From Pristionchus mayeri (Eukaryota > Nematoda > Chromadorea > Rhabditida > Neodiplogasteridae): a stretch of 64,000 nt of DNA. The notes below the pieces were generated by a model, which saw nothing but the letters and a program-made list of their open reading frames with translations, searched no databases and had not been told where the DNA came from. The DNA lies in assembly GCA_036245805.1 (NCBI GenBank), contig BTRK01000005.1, positions 2,542,001-2,606,000 on the forward strand, in the 5' to 3' direction. Both the position numbers and the translations under genes were made by a program. Every line of letters begins with the position of its first letter. Positions within the stretch are counted from its first letter, which is position 1. Of the stretch, positions 12,614 through 25,440 are shown piece by piece.

Positions 12614-12685
12614 CCTTGGTCGGATGAGAATCGTGCCGCTTTTGATAAACCAATCTCGGCGTGACGTCATAGTTCTCATCCGACA
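12614..12685. mobile_element. Palindromic MITE, GGTCGGATGAGAA family, copy 2
   Basis: Starts GGTCGGATGAGAATC and ends GTTCTCATCCGAC, with an internal TGACGTCAT-type motif shared with the copies at 2816 and 18164. The centre is degenerate. Confidence 0.65.
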
Positions 12686-13959
12686 GAGTGCCTTCTCGCC
12701 AGTCTGACCGGCCAGAGCACAGACTGAATGAAGAGAGCCATCTCTTGCGAAGCGATCCCTAGAAGAAAGACATGCGCAATGGTCTAGTCTCTCTCCATCC
12801 CAAAAAACTCTCTCTCTCGTTCACTACTCGATGAGAGCATGAGGGAAATGAGGCGAGTCAGACAATTGACCAAATGAAGTGAGGAGGAATAGAATATTCC
12901 CACGTCCCTTCTCGATCAGTGTGAGAGAAATGCCAAGATAGGGGAAAATCGTGAGAAAGTATAAGAAAGTTAGAAAGTTAAGAAAGTTGGAATTCTCTTT
13001 GTTATAACCATGTTGTTTGGCAGAAAGACGCAGATGTTTATAATAAATGTGCAGTATGTGGAAATTCGTGATGTTGTAATCGGGGGGATGGGAAATCATC
13101 TTAGAGCAACTACGTGGAAATCTATTCCGATCTTCCTGACGTTTCTCGGCATCCCTCTTTTTCAATCTATTAGACAGAGATAATAGCAGCCGCTGCGCGA
13201 CACGCAACGCGATGATTAAACGTGGAAACTATTTTCGACCACCGGAGCTACCGTATCCTGAATTCGAGATTACTAGACTACAAATTGCGCACAGTAGCGG
13301 TTAAGGAGCGAAAGTAGTTCGTTTAATCATCCCAGAAACATGTGCAGCCAGCACTTCCAATATAGTAAATACGGACATCAGGAAGAGTATTGCTCCACAT
13401 TATCGATAGGAAGAAGAGTAAATAATAGCGTGCACAGCAGAGAAAGGAAATTTTGAGTGGCATTTCCTACACTTTTTGGACGCAGAAGGATGACTAATAT
13501 TAATACGCGAGAAGGGAATATAGTAGAGACCGCGTGTAGTGGTGAACTATTTGGAAAGGGGAATATTTGAGGTGCAACACAATGGAAATACAGACAAGAA
13601 GTGAATCGCTCACCAGTTAGAAACAACAAACGATGAAAGTGAATGAATAAGATTGCTGAAGCGCGCGAAATCACTCGTTGAAAGATCTTCTGCGGTGTAA
13701 AGAGCCAAGACAGAAGTCAAAAATAATCCGTACACTGCCTCAAGAAAGGTACGGCATTACGGCTCCAATGAGGAATTGCTTTTAAAGAGGAGCAATCTTC
13801 ATTCTTCTTGCTCTCTAGCAGGTTATAGAAAACGAGAGAGCACGGGAAATGAAGAGAGTTAGACAGTAGCGAGATCAGCGCAAGGAAGATTACTGCACTG
13901 GTCTCTTGAATCCGTGGCTAATATGGTTGCTTAGGTGAATGAGCGTATAGGAGAGATGA

Positions 13960-14890
13960 ATGGAAGGACGATCGAGCTCGTATTGTGGGACTATAGTGCG
14001 TGCATTTTCGTTATGACCAACGGAGACTGACAGCCGAAAAACGAATAATTAGAGGAGCCTGTCGTTTCTAAGTTGAATTACTCCCAGAATACGGTATCCA
14101 GAGATGTCTCAAATTGTCAGAAACTAATGATTGGTGCAATGAATCATATCGGAGATGGATACGCGGAGATGATGAGATGTAGAGGGTTTGAATGGATGGA
14201 AGATCGAGGCCGGAATGACGAGTGACTCAAGAGCGCGCATTTGCATTACACGATGCCTCTCTAAGGGATCCTGCCAGCCGGAAAAGTGCAATGAGAGGTG
14301 CCTGCCCCAGCAGCATTACTCCCAGAACACAGTAGCCGCAGGTTCTCCGAAACTAATGAGTGTTACAATGATGCCGATAGGAAATACTTGGGGATTAGGA
14401 GATGGAGGTGGGTATTGAGATGTAAATTGAACTGAACAGTTTGAGGTAGGAATGGCGAGTGACTCAAGTGCGCGCATTTACATTACATGAGACCCACCCC
14501 ACGAATCTCCCCCAGCCATAAGTTCAAGGTGGGCAACAAGAATAAATAATGCGAAAGTTTCGTATAATCGAGATGAGAGAGAGGTGATAAAGTCTCTCTC
14601 TCCACAGTGAATAAAGAGGGTAGGACTGCCAGAGGGGACGGTTAACCGTCTCATCCGTCTCTGATCTGCCGAGGCCCTCTAAATAGCGACCCGTTGATCC
14701 ATTTCAGCCACCCTACTAGTCAGGCGTAGGTTCCCGGAAACCAATATCTGCTAAAGGAAATGAGTAGTAGCAATTGCCTGGTCATTGCGAATTTCCTTTA
14801 CATGATAGCTACGGATATTGCCAGCCGGCCAGTAGTGCTCAATGATAATGAGTGTGAGGGTATGAAGGATCATTATTGCTAGCGATACCT
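13960..14890. repeat. Diverged tandem repeats, unit roughly 240 bp, 3-4 copies
   Basis: Shared blocks recur in order: gtgcgcgcatttacattaca, cctgccagccggaaaa, attactcccagaacac, ccgaaactaatgagtg and tacaatgat. Copies begin near 13970, 14200, 14440 and 14740. Divergence is high, so the array looks old. Confidence 0.65.
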
Positions 14891-17800
14891 TGGCTCTCTG
14901 ATTGTTCGAGTATCCATGTCTGTTATGATGGGAAATGCGGAACTTCAGGAGTGGGGGCGAAAAGAAATCTTCGCGAACAATCTTCGCGCTGGTGTGTGAA
15001 AGTTATGTGAAGAGATCAATTGAATCGCGGTGAGTTCATTATACAAAAGACCAAACTTCCATGCAGATGCGAAATATAATGGGAAAACGTGCAGAGCGGA
15101 GTGACAAATTCTCGCGAAATCTGAGACAGATGTTGCAGACTTGTGAGAAAATGAAGAAATTGCAAACTGAAAACCTTTCTGGACATTTCCACATGAGTTT
15201 CATTGCAAAACAAGTTTATGAGAAAAACCATTTCTGAAAGAATATCCCCATCTCAGCAGCTTCCATGCTGTCAGACGCTAATTATCGCTACAATGATTCA
15301 TAGGCTGGAGGCGTAAAGAAGTGAAGTGGAGGGGATGATGTTAAAGCACGGGAATTTCCTAGATAAGAGTATCCAAGATGAGGAATACGAAAGCTGAACG
15401 AATAATAAGATCGACTCAAAGTTATCACGACATTTCAGCGAGGATTCGTGAAAGTTCCGTGTTATATGATTGAAGATCAAACCACGAGATAAAAGTGTCG
15501 TGAGGTTAGAGAAACGTATGCTTGAAAATTAACAACTTCAGGGCGGAATATAAGTGGGTGCCAGAGAATCAAGAAAATCCTTGAGGTGCATTTGCAAATG
15601 CTTTCTATTATCTTTGAGGAATGGAGAAGGGGAGTCCCATTTATGAGGAGAACAATTCATCCTTTACTATCGCAATGACTCACTATCAACAATAACACTG
15701 ATCTGTAAAAGACCCCTTGTATAAGTAATGGAGGAAATTACTATATTTGGCGCTATACAAGGGACCTGAGTTCGATCCCCCGCCGAGGCAGACCAAGCCC
15801 TCCATCCCCCTCGCGAAATGTATCGTTCCCGAGAAGCACCTTGACAGCAGGGATACGAAGTCTAAACAGTAGTCGGCCTCACCGCACTACACCACCAAGC
15901 GTAATCGCCTCATGACGACTGTAAAATCGCTTGAACTGGCTGCAAAAAAAACTATATTTTTGGACAAAGCATTCACGAAGAGATTGAAAGAATAATGGGT
16001 TGATCAGCCAGCAGATAGTCTTGATTGTAGGGAGAAGGAAAAATTTGGAGAGAAAGACAGGCAGAGAGTACACTTTCGCCACTCTTCATGTATAAGTAAC
16101 ACAATGAAAATAACGCTTTTGTGAGGTTATCAATACAAATACCCAAGCAAATGCGACTAGCGAAGGAGATGAGATGACCGAATCAAGAGCTCAGGCCCAA
16201 AAATTATGCCAACTCTGCTTCTTCGGACTCTCCCTTTACCGCTCTCTCCTCCTCCAAAACAAACAGAGAATTTTGCAAGGCCGCTCAAAGTAGCTGCCCC
16301 GTGAAGCAATAGGGTGCACTAGAGCTTGAAAAAAAATAACCTTAACCTCTTCATTTCGAATACACTCTAACAGCTCGAGCCTAGAAACCGATATGGTCAT
16401 CTACCTAATGAGGCCAGCTATAGCCTATGTAGTCCCTGAATTCGCAGGGATAATGGAGTCTTTGCGCGCTTTACCTTGACGATTTCACCTTGAAGAAGAA
16501 AATGAGCTTATTGAGGGATATTTCTTTCATGTAGCCGAAGTATCGGAGTTGATCTGCAGTAGGATACGGTTCTTCAGTGTTCGGTTAGAATGACTATTGA
16601 CAATCGCCAAAGGAAAGGCTTGATAGAAACGACTCTCTTCATTCTGCGTGCTCTCTCGCCGGTCAGACAGATGAGAGATCAGGCAGGAAAAGCAATCCTT
16701 AATGCGCGAAACATTACCGAGATGAGATTCGCTGAACATGTGCAATGACAGGTGAACTTCCCGGTGCAGACAGGTCATTCTCTTAGATCTGCAGTGTATG
16801 TTAGATGTGCAGATCTTCCAGGTCATTATCATAATGACCTGTCATCTTCCTGACAGGTCATTATGGGCCTGCTTGGCGCGCTCCTTTACGAAAAGTCAGG
16901 GCGAACTAGAGTCAAAGTTTAGTTCGACAACATGCAAATAATGGATCCCCCATTTATGACCAGTTTGCTACGATCTCTGTATCCCCCCCCACTTTAGTCT
17001 CATTCTGATAGGTTTGCTAGATTCGTTTAGTGTCTATCGCTCCCGAAAAGGAACGACGCGTGAAGAGAAAAATGACTAATTTTGATGAGGAATTCAGCGC
17101 AGATACAAATGCTGAAGAGAAAAATGCGCTGAAAATATGAAAGACGATCTCAGAAGGAAACTATGGAGTGATGTAGCTGGAAAAGTAACAAATTAACAAA
17201 AAAATGATTGTTTTCCTGTCCACTTCAGTATCATAGTCACACAAAAATTAGCGAACACGCCTGAGAAATGGTGCGGAAGAACGAAAAAGAGAGGGGAGAG
17301 AGATGAGATAGAGTGAGATGAGGAAGAGAGAAGTGCAGTCAACACGTCCGACAGTGAAAAAAGAGACAAATAAGTGGATGAAAGAGGAGAGGATGGCACC
17401 GCGACACCTTTAGTGAGTTAAGCGATCCATGAGGTGAGAAACAAGAGAAAGGGCGAGGGAAACGAGGGGATAATGCCTCATTGGATGGTACCGAGACACC
17501 TTTAGTACGTTGAAGGAAGGCGATCCTTGAGTAGAGAAATGAGAGAAAGAGGAGAGAGAGACTCATCAGCTATTTAGCGCACCTAAGAAGTACTGAAACG
17601 ATTCTAAAACAACCAAGCACGTGCTATTCTAATTATTACTTGAAGGGAATACAATCCAGGAGTTGCGAAACAGGAGAAACGCGAGAGAAAGGAAGAAACC
17701 ATGGGGAGTCCTCCCCCATTGAGGTGAATTTAAATAATCCTTGAACCATCAGCACAAAAGGAACATGCAGTTTAATGCTCAGGCCCCCGTCGCGCACTGT

Positions 17801-18163
17801 ACTCAAATAAAGGCAGAGGAGGAGTAACCACCGGTGGTATTGAGATAAATGCTCTCCTTCTAAAAGGGTAGGGGGAGGTTTCGGGAAGGTAATGGAGGAG
17901 GGAAGGACATGAATGAGATTGAGAGTGACAGATTGAAAGACGCCATGTTCGGTGGCATTTGTGAAGCAGAAAAGGCGCGAACAAACGAAGGAGAAAGATA
18001 GAAAGAGGGGATGAGAGGAAGGAGGAGAGAGCGGACAGAGATGTCGAAGGGAGAGACAGAGGAGTAGGGAGGAAGATGATGGAGAGGTCATCAATTGCAA
18101 AAATGCTTCAGATGAGTTGTGTCAACCCCCGCTGCGAACGTGCCTGAGCACTCTCAATGACAC

Positions 18164-18246
18164 TAGGTCCGATGAGAACTATGCCGACATGCCAACTTTG
18201 ATATATCAAAGGCGACATGACGTCATAGTTCTCATCCGACCTAGTG
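18164..18246. mobile_element. Palindromic MITE, CACTAGGTCGGATGAGAA family, copy 3
   Basis: The best preserved copy: ends cactaggtccgatgagaact and agttctcatccgacctagtg, with a TTTGATATATCAAAG centre and a TGACGTCA motif. A lone terminus (tccgacctagtg) also occurs at about 36248. Confidence 0.8.
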
Positions 18247-18300
18247 CCCTCTCAATAGAGGGAAGGATGGGTTGGTGGTAGAGTTTGAGAAATGAAGACA

Positions 18301-18373
18301 CGGCCTCTTCATTCTACACCATCTCTATTCCGGTCGAGTTACGAGAGAGGTTGGGAATTGAAGAGGCCGTGGT
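18301..18373. mobile_element. Hairpin MITE remnant
   Basis: Arms cggcctcttcattctacacc and its near complement flank a ggtcgag-type centre. It belongs to the local hairpin family by its ctcttcatt...aatgaagag arms. Confidence 0.6.
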
Positions 18374-20728
18374 TTTGTTTCTCGACCTCTAGTTATGGAC
18401 GGCGGGGGTACCCTTAGGACTCTACACTTCCTAGATAACAGGTCGCAAATCACCAGTTGGACTCGTCTCTTGAGTACGCGCCTAAGGAGGGATGACTCAT
18501 TAATTGGACGTTTTTGTTGGACGTCATTCTTTAATCCTATATTATTTTAAAACTAATTCAATTAAGAGAGATTCGTCAGTGTACAATAATTGATGCCTCA
18601 CTTCTGTGGTTCTGAATTCGTCAGACTACAATGATGGGATTTACTGACTGGTTCAAACATGCAATCTTGAAACTCTCGTGAAATTGTAGCGTAGACACGA
18701 AGATTTACAAATTGCATGCCTCTCCTCTCTCTTTTACATAGTCATCCGTACGAGAAAGTGCATAAACAGGGGAAAAGCAGACGAGATTGTTAACAAAACG
18801 GAGGTATACAGTTCTTGCACGGCTTCCATAGCTTGGAGTACAGTTCGAATTTCGTATCGCTAATCTCGTAATTTCCTACACTCGCTAGAATGGCCCACTG
18901 GCTATAGAGTATGAAAAATGAAGAGAAAATGACGTTTTTCGAAATATACCATGGACGAATGAAAAGCAATCAATTGAGCCTTGAGAAGCGAACTGGTCAC
19001 CTAAACCATGAGAGAAAGAGGCGAGTCAAGATTACACCGCAACATCAATAGATAAGGGTTTCTTTTTCTCCTCTAATCGCTGATGTTCGTTACCCTTTCA
19101 TCTCGATCTAATTCGAGTTCACATCGATTTCTAAACCAATTCAATAGCAGGATGTCCACGAGTCCAGTTCATTTAACTAGGAGAAATCGATAAAATTGAT
19201 TTAAAAAAGGTCATTGACCATCACATCTGTCGGTGAGAGGCCACGAATTGAGAGTCACATCAGGGAGCGAGAGAACGAGAGAAAAAAAAAGATACTGAAC
19301 GAATGTTGCCAATAAACAGAGAGGGAGAAGCAGTGGTTTTTCGGCTATTAGAGTTCTCCGCACTCGCCGAAACATGTTAGCTGCATGAAAGATAAGAAGA
19401 ACGGTGAATAACACGATAAATCATCTATCGATGAGAGGAAACAATCAGATAATCAACTGAGAGGATGCAAATTTATTACAGGAAAGTTGGAGAGAACGAT
19501 TCAAAAAAGACGTGGAGGCAGCTTTCAAACACTCACGATGCCCAATTGACAGATTGCAACCTTTCACCCCAAAGGTTGACGAGCGAGAGAGAGAAAGAAG
19601 GGGAGAGGTAGAGAGAGTGAGGGAGAGAGTGTGTGCCTACTGACGATGATCTTTGCAGACGTTTTCTTACACGAACAGAGGCAACTAGAGAGTGTGTTAA
19701 ACTAGGAGAGTCCTTTTTTTTCGAACTCTGGGAGGAATGAGCTCAGAGAGAGGGAGAGAGGGAAAGAGGAAAAGGGGAGAGGGGGGAAATATGCCAGGTG
19801 TGAGTGATTCAAAGAGGCAGACAGAGAGGAAGAGTGAATGTTGCGAATGAACGGAGGGAGAGAAAGAGAGTAGAAGCTGAGGAATTTCGACACACCAGAG
19901 AGTGATATTCGAGAAACGGTCAATGCTGGTTAGGAATTGAAACTCATCGCGATTCAAATTTGCATTTCTTTTCGCATCCCCAGCGGCCGAACGATAACTC
20001 CTTGACTGTATAATCCAATCCTTGTCCGCCGCTGATAAAGCATCAATTCAATTGACCAAATTTTGCAAATTCAAAGACGATCGGTCATTCATCGTGGCGA
20101 GAAAATGAGTGACGAATTTGTCCAATTCCTGAAACGCAGCCCAAGCCATACACCTGATACCATTTCTAAATGGAAACCGAACTGTTTGAATACGTTTCGC
20201 TGACAATTCACATGCCGGACTTTGAGACTGCACTAGTAGTGATTCGCTAGCAAGGTTGGAAAATATCATAATAATAATAACGCTGAATGTCGGTGATTTC
20301 ATGCACTTTTTCTTCCCATTTTATTTTATTTTTTTTAACTGTTCGAGTGTCATGTCTTATCGGCTCGGACAAACGAGTCGCTTAGAATTTGATATTTTTT
20401 GTTCTTTGCGATAAAGACAATGAACACAGATGAATGGCCATTGACAATATAGAATAACTAGACAATTTAATACAACGAAGCATAATGAAGAAGCAGATCC
20501 ATCATCATTGTTTGGTGGTGCGTGCATATCGTCGGATAGCCAGGTTGCTCCTGAATTACACTCATGATTTGTATAGTTGTACGAGTTTCCACATCAGCCT
20601 ACTCATTTTATGCCTATATTTGAAAATTCAAAAGTCGTTCAGTACACAGTTTATAAAAGGAAAGTACCTATCACAATTCTCGTTTCTGTCGCTCGTCCGA
20701 GACGGTCGCGTGCGGGGAAGGAATCGAC

Positions 20729-20839
20729 TAGTGATGCCAAATCGGCGCGCACTCTCCTCTTTTCACACGCTCTCTCGCCCTGTCTGACCGGTGAGTTAGC
20801 GTGTGAAACGAGGAGAGCGCGCGCCGATTTGGCATCACA
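20729..20839. mobile_element. hAT-like hairpin MITE, TAGTGATGCCAAATCGGCGC type
   Basis: About 110-bp palindrome whose ends (tagtgatgccaaatcgg... / ...ccgatttggcatcaca) resemble hAT termini. The core contains cacacgctctctcgc and TGTCTGACCGG. A close relative lies at 42344-42455. Confidence 0.8.
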
Positions 20840-20902
20840 ATGCCTACCGTCGCTGGAGGCACCTGCAAGTACAAGATGTTACTTACACCTATGCTGAACC
20901 TG

Positions 20903-20992
20903 ACTCTGACTCTCTTCAGTTTGCACGCTCTCTCGTCTCTTTGACTGGCGAGAGAGCGTGCAAACTGACGAGAGTCAGACGATTGTTCCCTA
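20903..20992. mobile_element. Hairpin MITE, TCTGACTCTCTTCAGTTTGC type
   Basis: Palindrome of about 90 bp with arms ctgactctcttcagtttgca and gcaaactgacgagagtcag, ending GATTGTTC. It is close to the copies at 3839 and 4609. Confidence 0.78.
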
Positions 20993-21356
20993 CACTGAAC
21001 AACACTACGTACTATTTCTTCCCACGAACAAGGTGATCAGCTTGAGTGACAACAAACATCACATTAAAGGTTCGCTCGTCCAACAACCACATCCATCCCT
21101 CTAGACAACCCCAATGGCTTAGCTCATAATGTTCTTCTACTCCAAGATGGATACAACAGATCCGTGACTAGTGCATGTTTCCTCAAACGAGCAGGAATAT
21201 GCTGCTGAAAATGGACTTTTAGCTACAGAAATGGGGTTTAGCGAAGGAAGAATAGCTTCGAGGAAAAAAGGACAAAGAAAGTTTCGAGGAGTTCAGAATA
21301 TGTGTCGTAGTATCTTCATTATTTACACTCTCACGACCGGTGGAGTGAGGAGAGAG

Positions 21357-21449
21357 GAGTAATCGTCTGACTCTCCTCGTTTCACACGCTCTCTCCTTTA
21401 TCTAACCGGCGAGATAGCGTGTGAAATGGAGAGAGTCAGGCCATTGCTC
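21357..21449. mobile_element. Hairpin MITE, GAGTAATCGTCTGACTCTCC type
   Basis: Palindrome of about 93 bp beginning gagtaatcgtctgactctcc and ending gagtcaggccattgctc. It has the shared core with ctaaccggcgaga. Confidence 0.78.
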
Positions 21450-21789
21450 GGAGAGAGTGCATTGAATGAAAATACCGTGATGTCCTTTTTCGAACTCTAG
21501 TAGAACCACGGCTGGAAGAACGAAGGAAAGAGACTCTAAGAAACGATCCATCACACTTTTGGGTTGCTCAGACGTAAATGAATAGTCGTCGGCATTGATC
21601 GGAAATGGTAAGCCTAGTTCAAAGTAAGCGAACATCTGTCCGTGACGATTTTGTTTTGGAGTAAGAGCAAGCAATGACAAATGGAGAGGCAACAGGTAAA
21701 TCGTTGAGATGGATGGGGGAAAGATTGGGCAGAAAAACAGCTGAATATCGTCCCAAGCTCAGTGTTTTTGTACCCTCCAGAAATTGAAT

Positions 21790-21990
21790 GGGCCAAGGCA
21801 GGTGATAGTAGGGCATCACTTGCTATCCATAGTCTCATTCATCTGGGGGGATTAGGCACTCCCTCCTCCCTCGTTTAGTGACAGACAATGTGTTGCGTGT
21901 CCTGAGGGGAGACAATAGGGTGTGATTGCGCGCACTAATCCCTACCGAGCTGAACTGAAAACTGAGTTAGGCAACATCTCTTGCGCACAC
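21790..21990 (-). repeat. Inverted fragment of the promoter-bearing dispersed repeat
   Basis: The reverse complement of this stretch resembles 24360-24500 and 27665-27780, sharing the gcgcgcaatcacac block, gggagtgctaat and a gatgaatg block. Another fragment lies at 33590-33790. Confidence 0.6.
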
Positions 21991-22159
21991 CTGGTCAGCC
22001 ATTAAGCGGAGGAGATGAGAACGAAGAAAACTTGTACACCATGTCTTGCACTGTTGTTTACCAAAACGGGCAGGGGGATTATTAATATTTGTAAATCTGC
22101 TGAGAAATTATTACATTCTTGAAACTCAACTCACTTGCTCCGTCGAGTCCTCACATAGG

Positions 22160-22330
22160 GGTGGTCGTGTTACCGCCCGTGTTGTGTGCACGTGGTGGGG
22201 GATTTCTGACCTATTTCTTAACCCCCGTGGTCTGGGTGGATCTGCAGGCAAGGGGAGTAGAATTCATGAGCATCGGATTCGCATTCTTGGCACACAACCA
22301 CTGCGCCACCTTGCCCGTGAAGAGATTATT
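22160..22330 (-). mobile_element. tRNA-derived SINE-like repeat
   Basis: On the minus strand, a perfect-looking pol III A box (TGGCGCAGTGG, around 22303-22313) is followed by a degraded B-box region. The body, including the ctgacttatttcttaaccccc and ggtggatctgcag blocks, recurs at 24940-25215 and 28280-28530. The 28.5-kb copy keeps a good B box (GAGTTCGAACCC on the minus strand). tRNA derivation is inferred from the boxes. Confidence 0.6.
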
Positions 22331-23172
22331 TCACGAATACTACTCATCAGAAATCGCAAATTATAATATTATTATACATATACAGCTTTTAACTCACGTA
22401 ACACTTAGCTTCCGATTAATCAATCCGTTCTCTTTGACTTTTCATCGAAAAAAAAACATACAGCTCTGGAAATGTAGATATCAATTGAGCTAGACATAAC
22501 TTTTGAAACCTTGATTTGTTATGTTATTATTTTTCCCTGTTCCTTATCTAGTCGTACCTCTCTTTCGAAGGGACTTCAAAAATTGAAGCAGTCACTCAGT
22601 CCTGGGTTCTCGAACAGAGAAATACCAGAGAGTGCTGCTTAGAGCCGAATCTCGAATAAAGTTCGTAATTCGGGTCTTCGTCTCTTCATTCCATACATTG
22701 AGATACTTTAGCATTGGAAAGATGTACAGCCTGTCGCTCTCTGCACACACCGGATTAGAGACCCTTGATATGGATGGGCAGAGGCATCTTTCCCTCACAC
22801 TTTGCGTATCCATGGAGAGATTCAAGCAACCCCCCTATATTCCAGTTGGCTCTATTTAAGTCCTCTCTTCTTGGGATTTGACGCGATATCTCTCGGATCT
22901 CTCTTAACAACTTTGATATCTCAACCTTTCAAACCGCAGCTCGAGCAGTAAAAATGCAACATGGACAAGACACTTTATCTCCACCACATAAAATCATACA
23001 CAGCTAAATTTGGAAGACATGATAAAGAAATCGTCTCATGATTTGCGTGTGTTCTAACGGCGGTCAGACGAATGCATTCAGATTGAAGAAAGCCACATTT
23101 TGCCAAGTCATCTATGTTAAATTTCTCCTGACTGACTCTGACTTTCTTCTATTCTCTCTTTCTTCTTCCAGT

Positions 23173-24106
23173 GGATAATTTCATATCTTTCTAATAGGAC
23201 ATTTCAAATAAGAGTACGTGAAACCCTATCCACTCACTTCCCAATGACCAGCGGAGTTCCACAAGGGTCAGTACTGGGCCCCCTCCTCTTCCTTATTTTT
23301 ACATCCTAAATTCCGAGCCTCGTGCAAAATGGAGGTGTAGTCGCGCGAATGTACGCAGATGATATTAAAATTTATAGATCATTTCGAAAGGGAAGCTCCC
23401 CTGTCCCATTGCAAACTGCTGTTGACAAAATTGTTAAATGGTCAGAAGAATGGCAACTTCCTCTTGCAGCGCACAAATGTAATTCGATACATCTAGGAAG
23501 AGCCAATTCTAAGAGAGAATATATCATTGGCACCACTAAACTTGCTCAAAAGGAAATAGTAAAGGACCTAGGATTCATGGACCAGAAATCACTTACTTTC
23601 TCAAACCACTGTAAAATAATATCTCAAAAAACTAAAACTGCATGTCATATAGTCCTCAGAGCTCTACGCACTAAAAATATGATGTGCTCCTGAAGACTTA
23701 TGCGATCTATATTAGACCAATTTTAGAAAGCGCATCTTCTGTTTTTAATCCTTTCCTGAAGTAAATTTTAGAGAAAGTTCAAAATTATTTCACTAGGAGA
23801 CTTTTCATCCGCTGCCTCAATGCCACTTGGGATAACATGCCCAGCTCTATCGTGAGAAATACGCAATTAGGATTAGATTCCCTTGAAAAGCGTAGAGAAA
23901 CAATAGACTTGAAAACAACCAGTAACCTTCTTAGAGGCAAATACCGTATCTTAAACTACAAAGCCCATTACTTCAACGTGTACGCTACACGACATGGGCT
24001 TAACTTCAACAACATATCATCAATATTCAACTACAGACACCATAGCTTTTTCCCCAGAGCGGCAAGAATGTATGTAAGAAACTACCATGCCAGTTCCCCT
24101 GTTTGA
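23173..24106 (+). pseudogene. Non-LTR retrotransposon reverse transcriptase fragment (CR1/Jockey-like)
   Basis: Frames across this stretch carry a typical non-LTR reverse transcriptase signature: the GVPQGSVLGPLLF block near 23250-23290, then the catalytic YADD box near 23350 in a 123-codon frame (23322-23693), then a C-terminal region ending RNYHASSPV before the stop at 24104-24106. The endonuclease domain and the N-terminal polymerase part are missing, there is an in-frame stop between the PQGS block and the YADD box, and a frame change near 23690. It is a dead 5'-truncated copy. Family assignment between CR1 and Jockey is uncertain. Confidence 0.85.
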
Positions 24107-24576
24107 GTTTAGTCAGTTCGTGAATCACAATAATAATACTCTATAACTTTATTAACATTATCTCTCTCTCTCTCTTTGTACTCGCGTTTCTACCTGAACC
24201 GCATAAATATTATTATTCTTCGATCTCAAGTAAGATTCGGTGAATTATGTGCAAAGTGCAAGACAGTTGAGAATCTACTAAGATAATGAGAGCATCCAGG
24301 TTAGCTGTTCTCACTGTTCGACCAGGTGTGCAGGATATATTTTGTCACCGTTTTCAGTACAGCTCTCTATGGTATCAGTGCGCGCAATCACACCTGTTAG
24401 CTCCCCTCACACGTCAGATGACTAATCTGAACACGCAACGCATTGTTTTCCTACTCGAGGAGGGAGGAGGGAGTGCTAATCCCCTCGGATGAATGGGATG
24501 ATGACTGGCAGGTGAATTCCGAGTCTCAGCTGCAAATTGGCACTCGTCTTCGATACGATTACTGTGCTTATAAATC

Positions 24577-24675
24577 AAATGCTGAGTTCTCGGAGGAATG
24601 GTCCCACTCTCTCCAAATCACACTCTATCTCGTCGATCAGAGTGAGATAGTGCACGATATGGAGAGAGCGAGAAC
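24577..24675. mobile_element. Degenerate hairpin MITE within repeat copy 1
   Basis: Imperfect palindrome with gttctcggag...gagcgagaac ends and the shared ctctctccaaatcacactct core. Copy 2 lacks it at the corresponding position, so it inserted after the two copies separated. Confidence 0.6.
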
Positions 24676-25334
24676 ATTGATTAATTCTCGAGTTGAGAAA
24701 TTCCGTCTGTTCAGGCATTTTCGAATCGGATGGACATTACGCCCTTCAGTCACGTATTCATGCAATCATAATTCTTCGTGAAGTATACGTAACGTTCTCA
24801 CATTGTGCATATAAATAAATCGTAGTAAATAAATCCATTGAAACACAGTTATACTTTTCAACCTCAGATTAGTGGACGAAATCTGTTCGACTTCAACGTT
24901 CAGTCTGTCCTGAGGTTATCAGAGCCCTATTCGTGAATCTACCGCCCGTCTTGTGCTGCACATGACGGGAGATTTCTGACTTATTTTTTATCCCCCGTGA
25001 TCTGAATGGAACTGCAGTAGAGTTCGCATTTCGGATAATCATCCCTTAATTTTCCACAAATTTTCGGACAGTCAATTTCGAATTTTCGAATTTTCCGAAT
25101 TTAGTTGCGAGGAAGGGCGTTTAATGAAGAGACCATTACTCGAATTTTTAACTCTAATCTGCAGGAAAGAGGTCGAAGTCCTGACCATCGATTCGCATTT
25201 CTGACACACTAAAGGACAATCACGTAAAATAACTTTATTCCTCGCGAACTCGAGTCCCAACTCAAGAACTCTAATCTAATGCCTAATCTCTTGTCTCGTC
25301 TCCCCTTAATTTAATGGCGAGCCTACATCGATCA

Positions 25335-25440
25335 AGTGAGCCCCGCCCCTTTTTCGATGCTCCGCCCCTTTCTCCTGTGGATGGGTGGTATAAAAAGGCG
25401 CGGAGGTAGTATGAAATTCAGTTCGCCGCTCTCGCCCAAC
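25335..25440 (+). promoter_or_regulatory. GC-box and TATA promoter-like segment, repeat copy 1
   Basis: Two CCGCCCC boxes are followed by TATAAAAA at 25389-25396. The whole arrangement is conserved in repeat copy 2, which suggests the element carries its own pol II promoter. No downstream reading frame of the element is recognisable. Confidence 0.5.

Larger units (their letters stand above)
12690..20470. other. Gene-poor, strongly purine-rich (plus strand) region
   Basis: About 7.8 kb with no exon series I can support. The plus strand is rich in GA/GGA runs (for example 17270-17560, 17980-18080, 19560-19880), which makes the minus strand appear to encode Ser/Leu/Phe/Pro-rich frames. Those frames lack conserved motifs and splice logic. 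Hairpin MITE remnants lie near 12690-12770, 13790-13870, 16628-16680 and 18301-18372. Otherwise I see only diverged repeats. Confidence 0.6.

Noticed and set aside
15760..15805. Possible tRNA gene (gagttcgatccccc resembles a B box)
   Set aside because: No A box at a suitable distance and no acceptor stem pairing; at most a SINE fragment.
17193..19957. Many minus-strand frames rich in Ser, Leu, Phe and Pro
   Set aside because: They are read from purine-rich low-complexity DNA, lack motifs and splice sites, and do not form an exon series.
23322..24106. Two plus-strand frames considered as host genes
   Set aside because: Reverse transcriptase motifs and truncation show a dead non-LTR retrotransposon.
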